Positions 4,078 to 8,341 of a DNA stretch of 8,341 nt are shown here, piece by piece. The translations under genes were made by a program, and so were the position numbers. The stretch's first letter is position 1; each line of letters begins with the position of its first letter. Source of the stretch: Victivallales bacterium (GTDB taxonomy: Bacteria > Verrucomicrobiota > Lentisphaeria > Victivallales > JAUVCU01); the NCBI GenBank assembly GCA_029934175.1, contig JAOZMT010000078.1, positions 1 through 8,341 of the forward strand. Reading direction: 5' to 3'. The notes under the pieces were generated by a model that saw only the letters and a program-made list of their open reading frames with translations, had not been told where the DNA came from and did no database searches.

Positions 4078-4848
4078 CTATTTCCAAACAACTTCTCCTC
4101 TGAACATTAAACTTGAATGTCTTTTTTTCATATTTAAGTCTCTTGCTTTCACTAAAGAACTATAAATTATCTTCAGCATATATGAAACTCTTCGACTTGG
4201 CATTTCTACAGTATAACCTTTTCGATGAACTTTTATATATAATTTAATCTTTCCCTTTTCAGAAATATCTGCTCTCACTAAATGTAACTCTATATAGTTT
4301 CTCTTCAGTTCTGATATAACTTCAACAACAGTTTTTAACTCTGCTACTTTTTCTCCAGGTGTAAAGTATTTTGTTGTATATCCTGTTATAAATGGAATAC
4401 TCTTATCCAACTCAATACAGTTTTGACGACTTAATATCATTCCTTCGTCATCCACAAGAATTTCACTCTTGATATTTCCTACAAATGCACAAGGTATTTT
4501 TTCCGTAATTTCAATGTTCAAAGTATTTGGAAAACTTTTTGTTACACTTGCAGAATCTATACTAGGAATATCTTCAAGGGAAAGACGAGCTTCTTTTGTA
4601 TTATAACCTAAAAGAACTGTTTTACCTTTTTCAATATTGATTATATCTAAAATATCAGATTTTTTTTCAGCCCAACGACCAGACGATTTTATATTTATGC
4701 CTTGAACAATAAAATGTTGATTTTCATATACACATAAATTTATTAAAAAATTCAAAGAGAAATATATTATCCCAATTGCCAGTATCAATATAAAAAATAA
4801 TATTGATAACTTTGCATAGGGATTTTTAGGTAATATTTTCCGTTTCAT
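4078..4848 (-). CDS. ftsQ: FtsQ/DivIB-type cell division protein (POTRA domain)
   Basis: Bitopic inner-membrane divisome protein; relatives link FtsB/FtsL to the septal peptidoglycan synthase. The 256 residues show the expected order: a short basic cytoplasmic tail (1-13), one membrane helix (about 14-38), a POTRA domain (about 46-118) and a FtsQ C-terminal domain (about 120-255). The POTRA signature S101-V-T-K-S-F-P-N-T-L-N-I-E-I-T-E-K-I-P is clear. The following VDDEGMILS (132-140) matches the usual 'D.+G.v' strand, and the end SSLMFRGEVVWK resembles the final strand that binds FtsB in E. coli. The start codon is 6 nt after the carB stop, with no Shine-Dalgarno sequence, so translation is probably coupled to carB. 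Being next to carB rather than inside a mur/fts cluster is unusual. It is otherwise intact and of normal length. Confidence 0.8.
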   Translation of the reverse strand: MKRKILPKNPYAKLSILFFILILAIGIIYFSLNFLINLCVYENQHFIVQGINIKSSGRWAEKKSDILDIINIEKGKTVLLGYNTKEARLSLEDIPSIDSASVTKSFPNTLNIEITEKIPCAFVGNIKSEILVDDEGMILSRQNCIELDKSIPFITGYTTKYFTPGEKVAELKTVVEVISELKRNYIELHLVRADISEKGKIKLYIKVHRKGYTVEMPSRRVSYMLKIIYSSLVKARDLNMKKRHSSLMFRGEVVWK

Positions 4849-4854
4849 TTAATA

Positions 4855-7800
4855 TTAATCAAATTTTAATTTTTTTGTATGTCTATGAAATTCTTGAATA
4901 CTACATATCTCAAATCTTTCAATATCTCTCAACGCCTTTAAACCTTCTATTGCAGCTCTTAAACCACTGATTGTAGTTGTAATAGGAATCCCTAATTTCA
5001 CAGCATCTGCACGCATTTTAATTTCATCAACTTTAGGTCTAGCTCCTGTTGATGGCGTATTAATAATCCAACTGACATCTTCTTCTTTCATCATATCTAA
5101 AACATTAGGTCGTCCATTAGATATTTTAAATATGGCTTTTATTCCTTGAATACCTGAATCATATAGTTTTGTTGCAGTTCCAGGAGTAGCATAAATAGTA
5201 AACCCTAAATCTAATAAATCTTTTGCCATTGGAACAACAGCATCCTGATCTAAACCACGAACACTCAAGAAAATATTACCACTCTTAGGGATGTCATTTC
5301 CTGCTGCAATTTGTGTTTTAAAATATGATAATCCCATTGAATAATCAATTCCCATAACTTCACCTGTTGATTTCATTTCAGGACTTAATGCGATATCTAT
5401 TCCAGGAAATCTAACAAATGGAAAAACGGCTTCTTTAACACAAGAATAATCTGGAATAACTTCATCAGTATACCCCATATCTTTTAATTTTTTGCCAACC
5501 ATTAATAAGGATGCAACTTTAGCAAGAGGCATTCCAATTGCTTTGCTCACAAATGGAACAGTTCTTGATGCACGAGGGTTTACTTCTATAATATAAATTT
5601 CATCATTTTTTACTGCGAATTGTATATTCATTAAACCACAAACATTTAATTCTTTTGCTAAATCATAAGAATGCTGTCTCATTCGCTCTAAAATATCAGC
5701 TGATAAACTCATAGATGGGATAACACATGCACTGTCTCCTGAATGGATTCCTGCTAATTCAACATGTTCCATAATTGCACCAATGACACTTGTTTCGCCA
5801 TCTGATAAACAATCAACATCAAATTCAATAGCATCCTCTAAAAAGCTATCTATTAAAACTGGTCGTTCTGCTGACGCTTCAACTGCTTCATCCATATATT
5901 TTCTTAAATATTTTTCTTTGTAAACGATAACCATCGCACGACCGCCAAGAACAAATGATGGACGAACTAATATAGGATACCCTATTTTATTTGCAATTTC
6001 AACAGCTTGTTCAACATTTGTTGCCAAACCATTCGGAGGTTGTTTTATATCCAATTTTGTAACAAGTTTTTGAAAATATTCTCTATCTTCTGTTGCTTCA
6101 ATACTTTCAGGTGAAGTTCCTATAACATTCACTCCAGCTTCTTTTAATCTTAAAGATAAATTCAATGGAGTTTGTCCTCCGAACTGAACAATAACACCAT
6201 GACATTTTTCACGCTCGTAAATATTTAAAACATCTTCATAAGTAACAGGTTCAAAATACAACTTATCACTTGTATCATAATCTGTACTAACAGTTTCAGG
6301 GTTACTATTTACCATTATTGTCTCATACCCAGCTTCGTGAAGTGCGAATGATGCATGTACACAACAATAATCAAATTCTATCCCCTGCCCTATTCTATTT
6401 GGACCACCACCTAAAATCATTATCTTTTTCTTATCACTTGGTTTGCATTCATCTAACTCGCCATAAGTAGAGTAATAATAAGGAGTATATGCCTCAAATT
6501 CTGCAGCACAAGTATCAACTAAACTATAAACAGGAACTATATCCAAAGCTTTTCGAGCTTTTCTAACAGATAATTCATCTGAATTTAATAAATATGCAAT
6601 TTGCACATCTGAATACCCCATTTCTTTTGTTTGTAAAAATAATGCTCTATCTTTACTTAAACCTTCAAGCGTTTCTGCTGATTTTATCTCATCCTCATAA
6701 GCGGCTAATTCGTGCATATGTCGCAAAAACCATCTGTCAATCTTAGTTAAATTAAATATTTTTTCTATTCCATAATCTCTTCTTAAAGCCTCTCTAACAT
6801 AAAAGAGCCTTAAATCATTAGGACGAATTAATTCTGCTTCAATTTCTTCATCTGATAATACTTCAAATTTACTATCCTTAGCATCACAGCCAAAACCAAA
6901 TCTACCTATTTCTAAGGATCTTAAAGCTTTTTGTAAAGATTGTTTAAAAGTTTTACCAATACTCATTGTTTCGCCTACAGACTTCATTTGAGTTGTAAGT
7001 GTGCTGTCAGCCATTGCGAATTTCTCAAATGCAAAGCGAGGAATTTTAGTTACAACATAATCAATTGAAGGCTCAAAACAAGCTGGCGTTTCGCGAGTTA
7101 TATCATTTTGTAACTCATCTAAAGTATATCCAATCGCCAATTTAGCTGCGAACTTAGCAATAGGAAATCCAGTAGCCTTAGAAGCTAAGGCACTTGAACG
7201 AGATACACGAGGATTCATCTCAATAATAATCATTCGTCCAGTTTCAGGGTCAACTGACCATTGAACATTTGACCCACCTGTTTCAACCCCAATTTTTCTC
7301 ATAACTGCAAGAGATGCATCACGCATTTTCTGATATTCTCTATCGGTCAAAGTTTGTGCAGGTGCAACAGTAATACTATCGCCAGTATGAACTCCCATAG
7401 GATCTAAGTTTTCAATAGAGCAAATAATAACAGCATTGTCATTTTTATCTCTCATAACTTCAAGTTCATATTCTTTCCAACCTAATAAAGATTCTTCAAT
7501 TAGAACTTCATTTGTAGGGCTTGCATCTATTCCGCGTGTAACAATATCATCGAATTCTTCATCTGTATAAGCAATTCCTCCACCAGTTCCCCCCAAAGTA
7601 AATCCTGGGCGAATAACTAATGGCATTGAACCAATCTCTTTTTTAATTTCTAATGCTTCTTTCATTGTGTGAGCAGAACCACTATGTGGCATATCAAGAC
7701 CAATTTCAAACATTGCAATTTTAAATAAATCTCTATCCTCAGCTGTTCTAATAGCTTTAGCATCAGCTCCAATCATTTCTACTCTATATCTATCTAGAAT

Positions 7801-8118
7801 TCCAGAATCATATAATTCTAATCCTAAATTTAATGCAGTTTGTCCTCCTAAAGTAGGAAGAAGTGCATCAGGTCGTTCTCTACGAATAATTTCATGCAGA
7901 ACATCTTTTGTGAGTGGTTCAATATAAGTTCTATCAGCAAATTCTGGATCAGTCATAATTGTAGCAGGATTACTATTTACTAATACAACTTCATAACCCT
8001 CTTCTCTTAATGCTTTACAAGCTTGAGTTCCCGAATAATCAAATTCACATGCTTGACCGATTATAATTGGCCCTGAACCAATCAACATTATCTTCTTAAT
8101 ATCATTTCTTTTTGGCAT
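4855..8118 (-). CDS. carB: Carbamoyl-phosphate synthetase large (ammonia) chain
   Basis: Cytoplasmic enzyme making carbamoyl phosphate from bicarbonate, two ATP and ammonia tunnelled from the CarA glutaminase, feeding arginine and pyrimidine synthesis. The 1087 residues are full length. First half: GSGPIIIGQACEFDYSG (14-30), first ATP-grasp about 128-335 with AEDRDLF (126-132), IRPGFTLGGTGGG (169-181) and IIEMNPRVSRSSALASKATG (298-317). The oligomerisation region is about 420-550. Second half: GGGPNRIGQGIEFDY (570-584), second ATP-grasp about 675-880 with TEDREYF (676-682), VRPSFVLGGRAM (718-729) and EVNPRASRTVPFVSKA (845-860). The C-terminal MGS-like regulatory domain (about 945-1085) keeps ATPGTATKL (977-985) and INTPSTG (1019-1025), parts of the nucleotide/ornithine effector site in E. 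coli. No carA is visible. The ribosome binding site AGGAT is modest. The next gene, FtsQ-like, follows after 6 nt. Confidence 0.97.
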   Translation of the reverse strand: MPKRNDIKKIMLIGSGPIIIGQACEFDYSGTQACKALREEGYEVVLVNSNPATIMTDPEFADRTYIEPLTKDVLHEIIRRERPDALLPTLGGQTALNLGLELYDSGILDRYRVEMIGADAKAIRTAEDRDLFKIAMFEIGLDMPHSGSAHTMKEALEIKKEIGSMPLVIRPGFTLGGTGGGIAYTDEEFDDIVTRGIDASPTNEVLIEESLLGWKEYELEVMRDKNDNAVIICSIENLDPMGVHTGDSITVAPAQTLTDREYQKMRDASLAVMRKIGVETGGSNVQWSVDPETGRMIIIEMNPRVSRSSALASKATGFPIAKFAAKLAIGYTLDELQNDITRETPACFEPSIDYVVTKIPRFAFEKFAMADSTLTTQMKSVGETMSIGKTFKQSLQKALRSLEIGRFGFGCDAKDSKFEVLSDEEIEAELIRPNDLRLFYVREALRRDYGIEKIFNLTKIDRWFLRHMHELAAYEDEIKSAETLEGLSKDRALFLQTKEMGYSDVQIAYLLNSDELSVRKARKALDIVPVYSLVDTCAAEFEAYTPYYYSTYGELDECKPSDKKKIMILGGGPNRIGQGIEFDYCCVHASFALHEAGYETIMVNSNPETVSTDYDTSDKLYFEPVTYEDVLNIYEREKCHGVIVQFGGQTPLNLSLRLKEAGVNVIGTSPESIEATEDREYFQKLVTKLDIKQPPNGLATNVEQAVEIANKIGYPILVRPSFVLGGRAMVIVYKEKYLRKYMDEAVEASAERPVLIDSFLEDAIEFDVDCLSDGETSVIGAIMEHVELAGIHSGDSACVIPSMSLSADILERMRQHSYDLAKELNVCGLMNIQFAVKNDEIYIIEVNPRASRTVPFVSKAIGMPLAKVASLLMVGKKLKDMGYTDEVIPDYSCVKEAVFPFVRFPGIDIALSPEMKSTGEVMGIDYSMGLSYFKTQIAAGNDIPKSGNIFLSVRGLDQDAVVPMAKDLLDLGFTIYATPGTATKLYDSGIQGIKAIFKISNGRPNVLDMMKEEDVSWIINTPSTGARPKVDEIKMRADAVKLGIPITTTISGLRAAIEGLKALRDIERFEICSIQEFHRHTKKLKFD

Positions 8119-8143
8119 TTTTTATCCTATTTTTATTTTTTTC

Positions 8144-8149
8144 ATTATA
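8144..8149 (-). promoter_or_regulatory. Candidate -10 box for carB
   Basis: TATAAT on the minus strand 25 nt before the carB start codon. The hexamer 17 nt further upstream (AATGTA) is a poor -35. If real, the 5' leader would be too short for an attenuator or riboswitch, and no pyrimidine-responsive leader is seen. Confidence 0.25.
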
Positions 8150-8261
8150 TAATTACAATAATATACTACATTATGAAAAAATTTCCATTATAAAAACAAT
8201 AAATTTCGCCTAAATATCTTATTAAAAGAATTCAAAAATCTCAACAACCATTAAAAATATG

Positions 8262-8289
8262 GGCGCTGTTCTTAATATCGTCTACCATT
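8262..8289 (+). repeat. GGCG...CGTC repeat, copy B
   Basis: It matches 3596-3623 at 20 of 28 positions without gaps (GGCG, TGTT, TTAA, CGTC and flanking bases shared). The hairpin seen in copy A is broken here, so any conserved role is not simply termination. Confidence 0.45.
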
Positions 8290-8305
8290 TATAAAGATTT
8301 TTTAA

Positions 8306-8341
8306 CCACTAATAGACACTAATTGAACACTAATAAAAACA
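8306..8341 (+). repeat. CACTAAT periodic repeat at window edge
   Basis: CACTAAT occurs at 8307, 8317 and 8328, that is with 10 and 11 nt between starts, and a further CA begins at 8340. The spacing is close to one DNA helical turn. The string resembles the ACCACTAATxxACACTAAT-type (or CACGAAT-type) dispersed repeat I recall from several phyla. It continues beyond the window. Confidence 0.65.

Noticed and set aside
8119..8260. Pyrimidine- or arginine-responsive leader upstream of carB
   Set aside because: No leader peptide, anti-terminator pair or T-run hairpin is visible between the candidate -10 box and the start codon.

Overview
The window is AT-rich bacterial DNA with tight gene packing on the minus strand at both ends and a loosely packed, repeat-rich middle. 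A membrane-anchored FtsQ/DivIB-type division protein, a capsule/LPS-type UDP-sugar epimerase and clear AGGAG-type ribosome binding sites indicate a bacterium with a peptidoglycan wall and probably an outer membrane. The phylum cannot be fixed from this stretch. The AT bias and the many short dispersed repeats are compatible with groups such as Elusimicrobiota, Bacteroidota/Chlorobiota or Spirochaetota, but that is a guess.

Layout. (1) 1-1060, minus strand: a complete UDP-glucuronate 4-epimerase-like gene, followed without a gap for a terminator by the first 21 codons of an Rpn-like (PD-(D/E)XK, 'Transposase_31') gene that runs off the window. That gene has a perfect Shine-Dalgarno sequence but no ATG, GTG or TTG start; an ATT stands in the start position. 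(2) 1061-2148: about 1.1 kb without a long gene. It holds two short plus-strand ORFs with good ribosome binding sites (59 and 50 aa), a GC-rich hairpin, and copies of several short repeat families. (3) 2149-3592, plus strand: two overlapping genes, a six-helix membrane protein of unknown family and a PAP2-superfamily membrane phosphatase. This looks like a lipid or envelope-glycan module. (4) 3593-4077: a convergent intergenic region with repeats and seven palindromes or hairpins in a row, two of them plausible terminators for the converging transcripts. (5) 4078-8118, minus strand: carB (large subunit of carbamoyl-phosphate synthetase), then an FtsQ-like gene 6 nt downstream, probably one transcript. 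(6) 8119-8341: upstream region of carB, with a candidate -10 box and two more repeats.

The most unusual content is in the non-coding DNA. At least five short repeat families are present, three of them built from roughly 8-18 nt periodic units (CGCAGAT-type, ACAGGA-type, CACTAAT-type), one a tandem 15-18 nt GCAGAATAATTAAG-type, and one a 28 nt GGCG...CGTC element present twice. These elements sit directly against genes and in places enter reading frames. No tRNA, rRNA, CRISPR array, integrase or intact insertion sequence was found. The possible new systems are the two-gene membrane/PAP2 operon, whose first gene I could not assign to a family, and the ATT-started Rpn-like gene; neither is proven here.
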